45,827 nucleotides of DNA from an uncultured Collinsella sp. (GCA_900751695.1 CAADSS010000028.1:1-45827); one strand, 5' to 3'. Positions 7,319-16,706 are shown, counted from the first letter of the stretch. Notes: a model not told the origin generated them from the sequence alone. Numbers and translations are program-made.

Positions 7319-8356
7319 TTAGGCCTTATCCGACGGACCGCCAAGGCGGATGCGCGGGTCGAGGAATGCATAGCTAATGTCGACGAGCAGGTTAATCACC
7401 ATGACGACGACGACGATGAGCGTAACGCCGCCCATAACGATGGGCCAGTCGCGCATGCTAATGGCGCGATAGACCTCATAGCCAATGCCGGGCCAGTTGA
7501 AGACCGTCTCGGTCAGGATGGCACCCGAAAGCATGCCACCAAAGTCGACACCAATATAGGTAACGACGGGGATGAGTGCATTCTTAAGCGCATGCTTGAT
7601 GATGATAGCGCGATTGGAGAGACCCTTGGCCTTTGCCGTACGAATGTAATCCTGGTTCATGACGTCAAGCAGCTGCGAGCGCATAATGCGAGCAGCATAA
7701 GCGGTCGAAACCGAAGCCAGCGTAATGGTCGGGAGCACATAGTGCATCCAATCCTGATACTGAGAGCTGGAACCGCCGGCACCCGAGATCGGCATGGAGA
7801 ATGCACCGCCCGTGGCGTCCTTGAGAATGACGCCAAAGAACAGTTGCAGCAACATACCGAGCCAGAAGGCCGGTACGGCAACGAGGATCGACGTGGTGAG
7901 CGTTACCAAAATATCCCAGAAGGAATAACGCTTCACCGCCGAAATGATACCCGCACCGATACCCATGATTGCCTCGAGCACGATGGCGCACGCGGCAAGT
8001 TTGACCGTATACGGATACTTCTGGGCAAAGATTTCCGTAACCGGCAGTTTACGCTGATACGAATTGCCCAGATCGCCATGAAGCAGGCCGTTCATGTAAT
8101 ACAAGTAACGGTCCACGAGCGACGTTTGAACGGGGTCGCCGTTCTCGTCAAGGATCGCGTTGCCGTCCTCGTCCGACTGGACCAGGTGATAGCGAACGCG
8201 AAGCTGAAGCTCCACCTCGGGGGACAGAGCCTTGTCTCCACCGATCAGCTTGATCGGATCTCCCGGCACGATATTCTGGAGGGCGAACAGAATCAGCGTA
8301 ACGCCCAAAAATACCGGGATGAACTGAAGCACACGTTTAACGATGTACTTACCCAT
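7319..8356 (-). CDS. Oligopeptide/dipeptide ABC transporter permease, OppB/DppB type
   Basis: A 345-residue inner-membrane permease forming the pore with the OppC-type subunit. The N-terminal signature (MGKYIVKRVLQFIPVFLGVT, then PGDP) is typical. The extracytoplasmic loop at about residues 40-90 is long and acidic. The EAA-type loop is QDYIRTAKAKGLSNRAI. It begins 156 bp after the binding-protein gene, with a hairpin in that gap that probably lowers its expression relative to the binding protein. Confidence 0.93.
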   Translation of the reverse strand: MGKYIVKRVLQFIPVFLGVTLILFALQNIVPGDPIKLIGGDKALSPEVELQLRVRYHLVQSDEDGNAILDENGDPVQTSLVDRYLYYMNGLLHGDLGNSYQRKLPVTEIFAQKYPYTVKLAACAIVLEAIMGIGAGIISAVKRYSFWDILVTLTTSILVAVPAFWLGMLLQLFFGVILKDATGGAFSMPISGAGGSSSQYQDWMHYVLPTITLASVSTAYAARIMRSQLLDVMNQDYIRTAKAKGLSNRAIIIKHALKNALIPVVTYIGVDFGGMLSGAILTETVFNWPGIGYEVYRAISMRDWPIVMGGVTLIVVVVMVINLLVDISYAFLDPRIRLGGPSDKA

Positions 8357-8387
8357 ACCACTCCCCTATCTAGGGATTAACCTAAAT

Positions 8388-8415
8388 GGGATGCCGATCG
8401 CCAGACCGGCATCCC
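8388..8415 (-). terminator. Intercistronic hairpin between binding-protein and permease genes
   Basis: A 9-bp perfect stem (8388-8396 with 8407-8415). On the minus strand it is followed by ATTTAGG rather than a real T-run, so it is best read as a partial terminator or an mRNA 3'-end stabiliser that gives excess binding protein. Confidence 0.55.
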
Positions 8416-8512
8416 AAAATTACCATCAGCCAGTTTACCCCAGGTTAGGGAGAACTGTATGTTTCCCATGAGGTCTACGTAAATACTTGACCCTCACGGA
8501 AGCTGCAAACTC

Positions 8513-10189
8513 TTAGGCGAGCTCAGCGGTACCCAGATCGGCATGCTTCTGCGGATCGACATAGAGGTGCTTGATGCGATCGGAGCCGACGATGGTGTGC
8601 GTGTAGAACATCACCGGGATGACCGGGCAGTCGGCAGCGACCATTGCGTCGGCCTCCTGCATCTTAGCGACGCGCTCCTCGTCGTCAACAATAGTACGAG
8701 CCTCGTCGACCTTGGCGTCGAACTCGGGATTGTTGTAACCGGAGCGGTTGTCGCCACCGAGGGAGTCGGAGTGGAACAGCGGATACAGGAAGTTGTCCAT
8801 GATCGGGTAGTCGGCAATCCAACCCAGACGACCGAACTGATAGTTAAAGTTCTGATACTGCTCGAGCAGGGCAGACCACTCAGGGGTATCGGAGACAGCG
8901 GTAACGCCAACCTTGGCGAGGTCGCCGATGATGGACTCCATGATCTCCTTGTGACCGCCGTCCTGGTTGTAGGAAAGGGTCACGCTAATGCCACGATCCC
9001 CGTTAGCGCCAGCGGGAGCAACCTTGTCGAGGTACTCGTTAGCCTTGTCGACATCGTAGGCGCAGAACTCCCATGCGCCCTCCTTGTAGCCATCGATGCC
9101 CGGAGGAACAATGCCGTCGGCAGGGGTACGGGTACCCTTGAAGATGGTCTTGCAGATGGCCTCACGGTTGATGGCCAGGGAGATGCCCCTACGCAGGTCG
9201 GCGTTGTTGAACGGCTCGGCCGTGGTGTTGCAGGTCAGATAGTACGTGGAAGGCTCGGCGCCGAGCAGCATGCGCTCGCCGTCACCCATGGTGTAGCCGT
9301 CCTTAGACACGCCGCGATCCTTCTTGGCGGCATCGATCTGAGCAACGGGAACGTCGCAGACATCGAGGTTACCGGCCTGGAACTCCTTGTAAGCAGTCTC
9401 CATGTCCTTGATGACCTGGAAGTGGATGCCATCGATCTTGGCCTTGTCGCCATAGTAATCGTCGAACTTCTTGAGGTTGATCTCCTGACCATCCTCCCAC
9501 TTGCCGTCCATCATGAACGGGCCGTTACCGACCGGTGCAAGATAGAAGCTCTTGACATCGGACTCGGCGCACTCGGGAACCGGGGCCAGAGCCGGGTGAG
9601 AGGCGACGAAGGGGAAGTCGGCGTAAGCGGAAGACAGCTTGACGACGAGAGTCTCATCGTCGGGGCAAGTAACACCGCTGAGCTCGGTAGCGTTACCGGC
9701 AAGCAGGTCGTCATAGCCCTCGACCATGGAAAGGTGATAAGAGACCTCGGAGGGGCCGTACTCGGTAGCGATAGCCGACTTGGTGTTGACCAGACGCTCC
9801 CAACCGAGCTTGAAGGACTTGGAGGTAACGTCGTCACCGTTGTGGAACTTGGCCTTCTTGATCTTGAAGGTGAACTCGGTGGCGTCGTCGTTGGCCTCAA
9901 AGGACTCGCAAGCCAGCGGAACGATCTCGCCCTTCTCGGCGTCATAAGAGGTCAGGGCGTCAAAGAGCTGGTACTCGACCTGAGTGCCCTGGTCCTCCTG
10001 GACATTGTAGGGGTCGATGCAGACCGGGTTGTTGATGTAGAAGTTCAGCGTCGAACCGGACTCAGAACCGGAAGCGTCGCCGCCCTTCTTGCCGCATGCG
10101 GCAAGAAAAGCCATGGAGCTCGCAGCGAGGGTGCCGCCAACAAAGGCGCGACGACCCATAACGGGCTGGTGGAACATAGAATCAGCCAT
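8513..10189 (-). CDS. Peptide ABC transporter substrate-binding lipoprotein (SBP family 5, OppA/DppA-like)
   Basis: A 558-residue extracytoplasmic binding protein anchored as a lipoprotein. A twin-arginine-like motif (GRRAFVGG, residues about 12-19) precedes the lipobox LAAC; Cys32 would be the lipidated residue. The SBP_bac_5 fold is recognisable from DALTSYDAEKGEIVPLACES, the KFHNGDDVTSKSFKLGWERL segment and LRRGISLAINREAI. It captures peptides for the downstream permeases and ATPases. The ATG at 10189 is chosen because AAGGAGG lies five bases upstream; an upstream in-frame start would spoil the signal peptide. First gene of the operon. Confidence 0.93.
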   Translation of the reverse strand: MADSMFHQPVMGRRAFVGGTLAASSMAFLAACGKKGGDASGSESGSTLNFYINNPVCIDPYNVQEDQGTQVEYQLFDALTSYDAEKGEIVPLACESFEANDDATEFTFKIKKAKFHNGDDVTSKSFKLGWERLVNTKSAIATEYGPSEVSYHLSMVEGYDDLLAGNATELSGVTCPDDETLVVKLSSAYADFPFVASHPALAPVPECAESDVKSFYLAPVGNGPFMMDGKWEDGQEINLKKFDDYYGDKAKIDGIHFQVIKDMETAYKEFQAGNLDVCDVPVAQIDAAKKDRGVSKDGYTMGDGERMLLGAEPSTYYLTCNTTAEPFNNADLRRGISLAINREAICKTIFKGTRTPADGIVPPGIDGYKEGAWEFCAYDVDKANEYLDKVAPAGANGDRGISVTLSYNQDGGHKEIMESIIGDLAKVGVTAVSDTPEWSALLEQYQNFNYQFGRLGWIADYPIMDNFLYPLFHSDSLGGDNRSGYNNPEFDAKVDEARTIVDDEERVAKMQEADAMVAADCPVIPVMFYTHTIVGSDRIKHLYVDPQKHADLGTAELA

Positions 10190-10288
10190 GCCATCCTCCT
10201 TATGAGATAGGACAAAGAAATGTTCAGTCGGACACATGTCGAGACAATCCGATCCGAACCATCAAAACGCCGCCCGCCGCTATGGCTG

Positions 10289-10317
10289 GTTATGCACAAC
10301 GGACCAACGTTTCGCAA
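10289..10317 (-). promoter_or_regulatory. Candidate promoter of the peptide-importer operon
   Basis: On the minus strand, TTGCGA (10312-10317) and CATAAC (10289-10294) are 17 bp apart, about 100 bp upstream of the binding-protein ATG. Each matches four of six consensus bases. No operator was recognised. Confidence 0.3.
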
Positions 10318-10431
10318 TACAGTAGCGCATTTTATGCACGATTTGGGGCTAATTCCGGTCAACGGTCGAGAATTTCTTTAGTTGGGCGAAGTATGTGGGG
10401 ATATTTTGACTCTGTTACAAATATGTAAACA

Positions 10432-10461
10432 AAAAGGGTCCCGCACTTACGGAACCCTTTT
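10432..10461 (-). terminator. Rho-independent terminator of secG
   Basis: On the minus strand, AAAAGGGTTCCG and CGGGACCCTTTT form a stem around a six-base loop followed by T residues, 23 bp past the secG stop codon. Confidence 0.85.
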
Positions 10462-10483
10462 CAAATATTTATGCGGCTCGTGC

Positions 10484-10738
10484 TTAGTAGCCGACGATGC
10501 CCTGCGGGAAGAAGAACATGCACAGGACGACGCACACGGCAAAAACGACGGCCATAATTACCGTCAGGCGATCGAGGTTCTGCTCCATGACGCCCGTGGC
10601 AGAGCTGGAGTTATACAGCGAGCTAGCGATCATATCCGAAACGCCGGTGCCCTTACCGGAATGCATCAGGACGAGAATCGTCAGCGCCACGGCAGAGACA
10701 GCCCAAACGACAAACAGAAGAATCTGGAACGGACCCAT
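10484..10738 (-). CDS. secG: Preprotein translocase subunit SecG
   Basis: An 84-residue membrane protein, the small non-essential subunit of the SecYEG channel. Two hydrophobic helices (about residues 4-24 and 58-78) flank a polar loop with the family pattern SGKGTGVSDM. The ATG at 10738 has AAGGAG eight bases upstream. It follows gpmI, as in many Gram-positives, but a terminator separates the two genes here. Confidence 0.92.
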   Translation of the reverse strand: MGPFQILLFVVWAVSAVALTILVLMHSGKGTGVSDMIASSLYNSSSATGVMEQNLDRLTVIMAVVFAVCVVLCMFFFPQGIVGY

Positions 10739-10842
10739 AGATAAGCTCCTTAATAGAACAATTCAAACTCCAGTACTGTACCACAACCCCCGACACTCCC
10801 CCACCTGCCATTTGGGGACGGGGCAGATATGGCAGAAATACC

Positions 10843-10877
10843 AAAAAAGGGGATTGCCCGAATATGGACAACCCCCT
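10843..10877 (-). terminator. Rho-independent terminator of the pgk-tpiA-gpmI unit
   Basis: On the minus strand GGGGGTTGTCC pairs with GGGCAATCCCC (two G-U pairs) and is followed by TTTTTT. It is 25 bp past the gpmI stop. Confidence 0.85.
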
Positions 10878-10902
10878 TCAAAGAAACGCTTGGCGTTTTC
10901 TC

Positions 10903-12456
10903 TTAGGCCTCGGTGGCGAGCACGCGACCCGTCATCTCGGCGGAAGGCTCAATACCAGCCATGGCGAGCATGGTCGGAGCGATATCGGAAAGACGGCCGT
11001 CCTCGATACCGGTGAGCTTGGCCTTCTCATCAACGATGATGAACGGGACGCGGTTGGTGGTGTGAGCCGTAAACGGATGCTTGGAACCGTCGGAAGCAAC
11101 GTCAAACATGTGATCGGCGTTGCCGTGGTCTGCGGTAATCAGCGCAAAGCCGCCCTTGGCGAGAATCGCCGGGACAACCTTGGACAGGGCATCGTCAACA
11201 GCCTCGACGGCCTTAACGGCGGCGTCGAAGACACCGGTGTGACCAACCATGTCGCAGTTCGCGAAGTTCACGATGTAGAAATCAGCGCGATCCTCGTTGA
11301 TGGCGGCGACAAGCTTCTCGGTAACCTCGGGAGCGCTCATCTCAGGCTGCAGATCGTAGGTAGCGACCTTGGGGGAAGCGACGAGCACGCGCTCCTCGCC
11401 CTCCTTGGGCTCCTCGATGCCGCCGTTGAGGAAGAACGTCACGTGGGCGTACTTCTCGGTCTCGGCGGTGTGCAGCTGCTTCAGGCCATTGGCGGCGATA
11501 ACGTCGGCCAGGACGTTCTCGGGGAACGTCTTGGGGAAGGCGACCTCGACGTCAAACGTCGGGTCGTACTCGGTCATCGTCACAAAGTGCGAAAGCTTGA
11601 TCTGCTCGCGCTCAAAGCCATCGAACTCCTTGTCCGTGAACACGCGGGTCATCTGACGGGCGCGGTCGGGACGGAAGTTGAAGAAGATGGCCGCGTCGCC
11701 CTCGTGGATGCCCTCGTTGTGGGCAGCGAAGGGCTCGACGAACTCGTCGCCGCGCGGATCCTTCTCGTAGTAGGCCTTGATACCGGCAACAGGGTCGGTA
11801 TCGGCATCGGATGCGTTGACCATGACGTCGTAGGCGCGCTGGATGCGCTCCCAACGGTTGTCGCGGTCCATGGCCCAATAACGGCCCGAGACGGTGGCAA
11901 CGCGAGCGTCGCAACCGGTCTCCTCGGAGATCTTGGCCAGGAAGGCGCAGAACTCACTCATGTAACCGGCACCGGACTGCGGGTCGACGTCGCGGCCGTC
12001 CATAAAGGCGTGGACGCGAACGGTCTTGACACCGTGCTCGGCAGCCATCTTAACCAGAGCCTCGACGTGGTTCATGTGAGAATGAACACCGCCAGGGCTC
12101 ATAAGACCCATGAGGTGGAGAGTCTTGCCCTCGGCCTTTACATCGTCCATAGCCTTGACGAAGACCTCGTTCTTGGCGATGGAGCCGTCCTTGATGGCGT
12201 TGTTGATGCGCGAAAGCTCCTGGAACACGATGCGGCCGGCACCGATGTTGAGGTGACCCACCTCAGAGTTACCCATCTGGCCATCGGGAAGACCCACGTC
12301 CTCGCCCGAAGCACCGAGCGTGGTGTGAGGATACTTCTCGTACAGGCTATCAAGGAAGGGCGTCTTGGCAGCGGCGACGGCGTTCTCACCATCGGCCGGG
12401 GCCAGGCCGCAGCCGTCCATGATGATCAGGAGTGCAGGAAGATGACGCTGTGCCAT
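10903..12456 (-). CDS. gpmI: 2,3-bisphosphoglycerate-independent phosphoglycerate mutase
   Basis: A 517-residue cytoplasmic manganese enzyme that interconverts 3- and 2-phosphoglycerate in glycolysis. Family marks include the N-terminal metal site (IIMDGCGLAP), the phosphoserine motif (GNSEVGHLNIGAGR), FMDGRDVDP, and the C-terminal metal ligands (ITADHGNADHMFD and HPFTAHTTNRVP). Length matches the family (about 510). It starts six bases upstream of the tpiA stop codon; GGAC precedes the ATG and translation is probably coupled. Confidence 0.96.
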   Translation of the reverse strand: MAQRHLPALLIIMDGCGLAPADGENAVAAAKTPFLDSLYEKYPHTTLGASGEDVGLPDGQMGNSEVGHLNIGAGRIVFQELSRINNAIKDGSIAKNEVFVKAMDDVKAEGKTLHLMGLMSPGGVHSHMNHVEALVKMAAEHGVKTVRVHAFMDGRDVDPQSGAGYMSEFCAFLAKISEETGCDARVATVSGRYWAMDRDNRWERIQRAYDVMVNASDADTDPVAGIKAYYEKDPRGDEFVEPFAAHNEGIHEGDAAIFFNFRPDRARQMTRVFTDKEFDGFEREQIKLSHFVTMTEYDPTFDVEVAFPKTFPENVLADVIAANGLKQLHTAETEKYAHVTFFLNGGIEEPKEGEERVLVASPKVATYDLQPEMSAPEVTEKLVAAINEDRADFYIVNFANCDMVGHTGVFDAAVKAVEAVDDALSKVVPAILAKGGFALITADHGNADHMFDVASDGSKHPFTAHTTNRVPFIIVDEKAKLTGIEDGRLSDIAPTMLAMAGIEPSAEMTGRVLATEA

Positions 12457-12461
12457 ATGTC

Positions 12462-13228
12462 CTACTCGCCTGCCTTGACGACCATAGAGGCAAAATCGGC
12501 AGCCTTGAGCGAAGCGCCGCCCACGAGGGCGCCGTCAACGTCGGGCTTGGCGACGAGCTCGGCGATGTTGCCGGGCTTGGCGGAACCGCCGTAGAGAACG
12601 CGGATGCCGTTGGCGAGCTCCTCGCCGAACATCTCCTTGAGGGTCTCACGGATAGCGCCGCAGACCTCCTGAGCGTCCTCGGCGGTAGCGGTCTTGCCGG
12701 TGCCGATGGCCCAGATGGGCTCGTAGGAACGACGACCTGCTTGGGGCAGGTGATCTCAAGACCTGCAAGGCCAGCCTTGACCTGGTTCACGACGTGCTCG
12801 ACATAGGTGCCGGCCTCGCGGACCTCGAGGGACTCGCCGCAGCAGAAGACGGGAACAAGACCGGCGGCAACGAGAGCCTTGGCCTTCTTGTTCTGATCCT
12901 CGTCGGTCTCGTGGAAGTAGTCGCGACGCTCGGAGTGACCGATGATGCAGTAGGTGCAGCCAGCGGACTTGAGCATGTCGCAAGAGGACTCACCGGTGAA
13001 GGCACCCTTGGCCTCCCAGTACACGTTCTGTGCACCGAGGGCGATGGGGGCAGCCTGAATGCGGTCATGAACCGTGGTGATGTCAATGGTCGGAGGGCAG
13101 ACGAGCACCTCGACGCCAGCCGGAACCTCGGGCAGAGCCTGGGCCAGCTCGTCGGCGAGCTTGGCGGCCTCGGCGACGTCGTTGTTCATCTTCCAGTTAC
13201 CAGCGATAAGAAGGGTGCGATTAGGCAT
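12462..13228 (-). pseudogene. tpiA: Triosephosphate isomerase with a one-base frameshift
   Basis: The reading frame from ATG 13228 encodes a normal TpiA N-terminus with the substrate lysine (NWKMN) and catalytic histidine (IGHSERR), up to TCPKQVVV near 12733. There the frame is lost. The family motif AYEPIWAIGTGK, which carries the catalytic glutamate, continues one frame over and runs intact to the TAG at 12462 (about 85 residues, ending MVVKAGE). The bases read GTCGTTCCTACGAG where GTCGTTGCCTACGAG would restore the gene, so one G appears to be missing near 12732-12735. Without it the product is a dead out-of-frame chimera reaching 12386. Because glycolysis needs this enzyme and the rest of the gene is pristine, an assembly error or very recent mutation is more likely than decay. 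The start overlaps pgk by 8 bp. Confidence 0.9.
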
Positions 13229-14411
13229 CGAGAAGCGCCTCCACTCCGGGCAGGGCCTTACCCTCGACGAGCTCCATGGAAGCGCCACCGCCGGTGGAGA
13301 TCCAGCTCATCTTGTCGGCCAGGTTGAACTTGTTGACAGCTGCGACGGAATCGCCACCACCGATGATCGAGGTGCAATCAGCCTCAGCAACAGCCTCGGC
13401 GATAGCCTGGGTGCCATGAGCGAAGTTGTCGAACTCGAAGACGCCCATGGGGCCGTTCCAGAACACGGTCTTGGCACCCTTGACGGCCTCGGCGTAAAGC
13501 TCCTCGGTCTTGGGGCCGATGTCCATACCCTCACGATCGTCGGGGATAGCGTCGGAAGCGACAACCTCGGGGACAGCGTCCTCGCCAAAGTGATCGGCAA
13601 CGCGGTTGTCGATGGGGAGCAGGATCTTGACGCCCTTCTCCTCGGCCTTCTTGAGCATCTCACCGGCGCGCTCGACCCAGTCCTCTTCCTTGAGGGACTG
13701 ACCGACGGTCAGGCCCTGAGCCAGGAAGAAGGTGTAGGCCATACCGCCACCGATGATCAGGGTGTCAGCGGAGTCGATGAGGTGATCGAGAACGCCGATC
13801 TTGGAGGAAACCTTGGAACCGCCGACGATAGCGACGAAGGGACGCTCGGGCTCGGCGAAGATGCCAGTCAGCGTGTCGACCTCCTTCTCGAGCAGGAAGC
13901 CGGCGACGGCAGGCAGGTAATCGGCGGGGCCCACAACGGAACCCTGGGCGCGGTGAGCGGTGCCGAAGGCGTCGAGGACGAAAACGTCGCCATAGGAAGC
14001 GAGGATCTTGGCGATCTCGGGATCGTTCTTCTTCTCACGCTTGTCGAAACGGACGTTCTCGAGAACGAGGACCTTACCCGGCTCGACAGCGGCGACAGCC
14101 TCAGCAGCCTTCTCGCCGTAGGTGTCAGCGACAAAGGCAACGTCGAGACCAGAGAGCTCAGCGAGCTTCTTGGCGACGGGCTCGAGGGACAGCTCGGGCT
14201 GGAAGCCGGTGCCCTCGGGACGGCCGAGGTGGCTCATGAGGATGACGCGAGCGTTGTGCTCAACGAGGTAGTTGATGGTGGGCAGGGCAGCCTTGATACG
14301 GGTGGTGTCGCCAACGACGCCATCCTTGATAGGCACGTTAAAGTCAACGCGGACGAGAACGCGCTTTCCGTCGACATCGATGTCGCGGACGGTCTTCTTG
14401 GTAAAGGCCAT
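13221..14411 (-). CDS. pgk: Phosphoglycerate kinase
   Basis: A 396-residue cytoplasmic enzyme making ATP from 1,3-bisphosphoglycerate. Signature RVLVRVDFNVPIKDG is near the N-terminus. SHLGRPEG, the glycine-rich VAIVGGSKVSSKIG segment and the C-terminal IIGGGDSVAA nucleotide site follow. The ATG at 14411 (MAFTKK) is chosen over upstream in-frame starts, with AAAGG about 11 bases before it. First gene of pgk-tpiA-gpmI; gap lies upstream behind its own terminator. Confidence 0.96.
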   Translation of the reverse strand: MAFTKKTVRDIDVDGKRVLVRVDFNVPIKDGVVGDTTRIKAALPTINYLVEHNARVILMSHLGRPEGTGFQPELSLEPVAKKLAELSGLDVAFVADTYGEKAAEAVAAVEPGKVLVLENVRFDKREKKNDPEIAKILASYGDVFVLDAFGTAHRAQGSVVGPADYLPAVAGFLLEKEVDTLTGIFAEPERPFVAIVGGSKVSSKIGVLDHLIDSADTLIIGGGMAYTFFLAQGLTVGQSLKEEDWVERAGEMLKKAEEKGVKILLPIDNRVADHFGEDAVPEVVASDAIPDDREGMDIGPKTEELYAEAVKGAKTVFWNGPMGVFEFDNFAHGTQAIAEAVAEADCTSIIGGGDSVAAVNKFNLADKMSWISTGGGASMELVEGKALPGVEALLDA

Positions 14412-14467
14412 GTTTGCTTCTACCTTTCGTACGTGTCTGCCTCCCATTACGGCAGACGATTTCTTAT

Positions 14468-14516
14468 AAAAAGGGCGCGACCCTAGGGTGTAAGCCCTAT
14501 AAGGCCGCGCCCTTCT
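14468..14516 (-). terminator. Strong Rho-independent terminator of gap
   Basis: On the minus strand AAGGGCGCG pairs with CGCGCCCTT around an internally paired AGGG/CCCT loop, followed by TTTTTAT. It isolates gap from pgk or allows only partial read-through. Confidence 0.88.
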
Positions 14517-14551
14517 TTAGACGCTCAACGAGCTATTCGCTAAAAGCTAAA

Positions 14552-15577
14552 TTAAGCAACGAACTTCTCGAAGTACTTGATGGTGCGGACCATCTGAGAG
14601 GTGTAGGAGTTCTCGTTGTCGTACCAAGAGGTGACCTGAACGAGGGTCTGGCCGTTGCCGAGGTCAGAGCACATGGTCTGAGTGGCGTCGAAAATGGAGC
14701 CGTGAGTCTCGCCGACGATGTCGCGGGAGACGATCTGGTCCTCGTTGTAGGCGAAGGTCTCGGGGATGGTCTCGGCGTAGGCCTTCATGGCAGCGTTGAC
14801 CTCGTCGACGGTGACCTTCTTGTCAACGACGGCGTAGAGGTTGGTCAGCGAGCCGGTCGGCGTCGGGACGCGCTGGGCGGCACCGATGAGCTTGCCGTTG
14901 AGCTCGGGGAGAACCAGGCCGATGGCCTTGGCAGCGCCCGTGGTGTTCGGGACGATGTTCTCGGAGCAGGCGCGAGAGCGACGGAAGTTGCCCTTGCGCT
15001 GCGGGCCGTCGAGCGGCATCTGGTCGCCGGTGAAGGCGTGGATGGTGGTCATGATGCCGGACACGATGGGAGCGAAGTCGTTCAGACCCTTGGCCATCGG
15101 GGCGAGGCAGTTGGTGGTGCAAGAAGCAGCGGAGATGATGTTGTCCTCAGCGGTCAGCGTCTCATGGTTGACGTTGTACACGATGGTGGGCAGATCGCTG
15201 CCGGCCGGAGCGGAGATGACGACCTTCTTGGCGCCAGCGTTGATGTGGGCCTGAGCCTTAGCCTTGCTGGTGTAGAAGCCGGTGCACTCGAGAACGACGT
15301 CGACGTCAAGGTCGCCCCAAGGCAGGTTGTTAGCGTCGGCCTCCTTGTAGATCTTGATCTCCTTGCCGTCAACGGTGATGGAATCCTCGCCAGCAACGAC
15401 CTCGTGATCGCGAGCGTAGTTGCCCTGCGTGGAGTCGTACTTCAGCAGGTAAGCGAGCATATCGGGAGAGGTGAGGTCGTTGATAGCGACGATCTCGGAG
15501 CCCTCATGACCGAACATCTGACGGAAAGCCAGACGACCGATGCGACCGAAGCCGTTAATAGCAACCTTTACTGCCAT
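14552..15577 (-). CDS. gap: Type I glyceraldehyde-3-phosphate dehydrogenase
   Basis: A 341-residue cytoplasmic NAD(P)-dependent enzyme that oxidises glyceraldehyde-3-phosphate. The Rossmann motif INGFGRIGRL is at residues 7-16. NDL after the second strand suggests NAD preference. The catalytic cysteine lies in SAASCTTNCLAP, and the C-terminal WYDNE motif is present. The ATG at 15577 has AAAGGAGA six bases upstream; the longer frame to 15679 has no support. Expressed as a single gene with an AT-rich leader holding a 14-bp palindrome. Confidence 0.96.
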   Translation of the reverse strand: MAVKVAINGFGRIGRLAFRQMFGHEGSEIVAINDLTSPDMLAYLLKYDSTQGNYARDHEVVAGEDSITVDGKEIKIYKEADANNLPWGDLDVDVVLECTGFYTSKAKAQAHINAGAKKVVISAPAGSDLPTIVYNVNHETLTAEDNIISAASCTTNCLAPMAKGLNDFAPIVSGIMTTIHAFTGDQMPLDGPQRKGNFRRSRACSENIVPNTTGAAKAIGLVLPELNGKLIGAAQRVPTPTGSLTNLYAVVDKKVTVDEVNAAMKAYAETIPETFAYNEDQIVSRDIVGETHGSIFDATQTMCSDLGNGQTLVQVTSWYDNENSYTSQMVRTIKYFEKFVA

Positions 15578-15711
15578 TGTGTCTCCTTTCGTAAGGCCCC
15601 CGCGAGCTACAGCGCCCGCCGTTGAGGCCCACAAACTAACCACTCGCCTAATATACCTTTTTTTTGACTTGAATTTCACGAGAATGCTCGAAATTGAAAA
15701 TCAAATTTACG

Positions 15712-15725
15712 TTAAAACGTTTTAA
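15712..15725. promoter_or_regulatory. CG-centred 14-bp palindrome upstream of gap (candidate operator)
   Basis: TTAAAACGTTTTAA is a perfect palindrome with a central CG, the layout bound by LacI/CcpA-family repressors. It lies about 135 bp upstream of the gap ATG. A related site (TAAAACGTTT) occurs upstream of the sialic-acid cluster at 28423-28432. No binding protein is encoded here. Confidence 0.35.
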
Positions 15726-15770
15726 AGACTAAAATAGCAGCTAAATCCATATATAAGTCGTTACTTCAAA

Positions 15771-16700
15771 CTACCTGTTTGCTTCAATGAGCTTTTCAAG
15801 CCGTAAAACACGATGGTAGAGGGCTGACTTCGACAAGGGAGGGTCAGCCATCTCCCCCAAATCACGCAGCGACAGATCAGGATAGCGCTCGCGCAGGTCG
15901 CAAAAGACCGCCAAGGCATCCGGAAGCGCATCGCGAAGGCCACGCTGCTCGAGCTCATCGATAAGCGCAAGCTGATGTTGGGCAGCACCGGCGCTTCTGG
16001 TCTGGTTGGCGAGCTCGGCATTCACGCGACGGTTCACATCGTTCTTAACCAACTTGACCGCGCGCGCCTCCTCAATCTCGGCAACGCTGCGCTTGGCACC
16101 AATCAGCTTTAATAGTTGCTCGATTTCTTCGGCGCTCTTAATGTACACGGCATATGACCCCCGCCGTGCATTAACACGAGCATGGACCCCAATCTGCTCC
16201 AACAGATCGCAAAGTCCCTTGGCATATTGCTCGCCCTGCACAGCGATCTCCAGATGAAAATCGCCGCGTGGATCGGCCACGAAGCCGCCCGCGATGAGCG
16301 CGCCGCGGATATAGGCAAGTCTACAGCAAGGACGGGCAACGATATGTCGGGGTACGCCGGCGACAAGTCCTCCCCTACGGTCGAGGATACCCAGCAGAAC
16401 CAAGGCCTTATCCAGGTCTGGCTGATCAGGCAAGGTGATGAGGTAGTTTCGAACCTTATGCAAGACAGATTTGCGGACGGTGAACTCCGTTTTGAGCTTA
16501 AGGATACGATGCGTCAGCGTGATCATCGTGCGCGCGACGGCTCCCGTCTCAGTCGCAACCGTCAAACGATACCGCCCAGAGCCGGCAAGCGAGAGCGTAC
16601 CGCTCACGCGCGTGAGGGCGGCAAGCGTCGACAAGTCGCAGTATTCACATTCGGGTTCGCAGCGCGCAAGCTCGTCGCGCACCTCAGCGGTAAACGACAT
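15771..16700 (-). CDS. whiA: DNA-binding protein WhiA
   Basis: A 309-residue cytoplasmic protein with a degenerate LAGLIDADG-like N-terminal half (RGALIAGGFVADPRGDFHLEI) and a C-terminal helix-turn-helix (LSLRDLGEMADPPLSKSALYHRV). In actinobacteria WhiA controls sporulation and division genes; in firmicutes it affects division. It starts 6 bp after rapZ in a two-gene operon. The ribosome site is weak, so translation is probably coupled. The usual third member, yvcK, is not between them. Confidence 0.95.
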   Translation of the reverse strand: MSFTAEVRDELARCEPECEYCDLSTLAALTRVSGTLSLAGSGRYRLTVATETGAVARTMITLTHRILKLKTEFTVRKSVLHKVRNYLITLPDQPDLDKALVLLGILDRRGGLVAGVPRHIVARPCCRLAYIRGALIAGGFVADPRGDFHLEIAVQGEQYAKGLCDLLEQIGVHARVNARRGSYAVYIKSAEEIEQLLKLIGAKRSVAEIEEARAVKLVKNDVNRRVNAELANQTRSAGAAQHQLALIDELEQRGLRDALPDALAVFCDLRERYPDLSLRDLGEMADPPLSKSALYHRVLRLEKLIEANR

Positions 16701-16706
16701 GCAGGC

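Noticed and set aside
8543..12594. Long plus-strand frames (about 555 and 576 codons) opposite the peptide-binding protein and gpmI
   Set aside because: Both are shadows of genes with clear motifs and ribosome sites on the minus strand.
12720..12745. Programmed ribosomal frameshifting in tpiA
   Set aside because: No slippery heptamer, stimulatory hairpin or internal ribosome site is visible, and TpiA is not known to use frameshifting. A missing base fits better.
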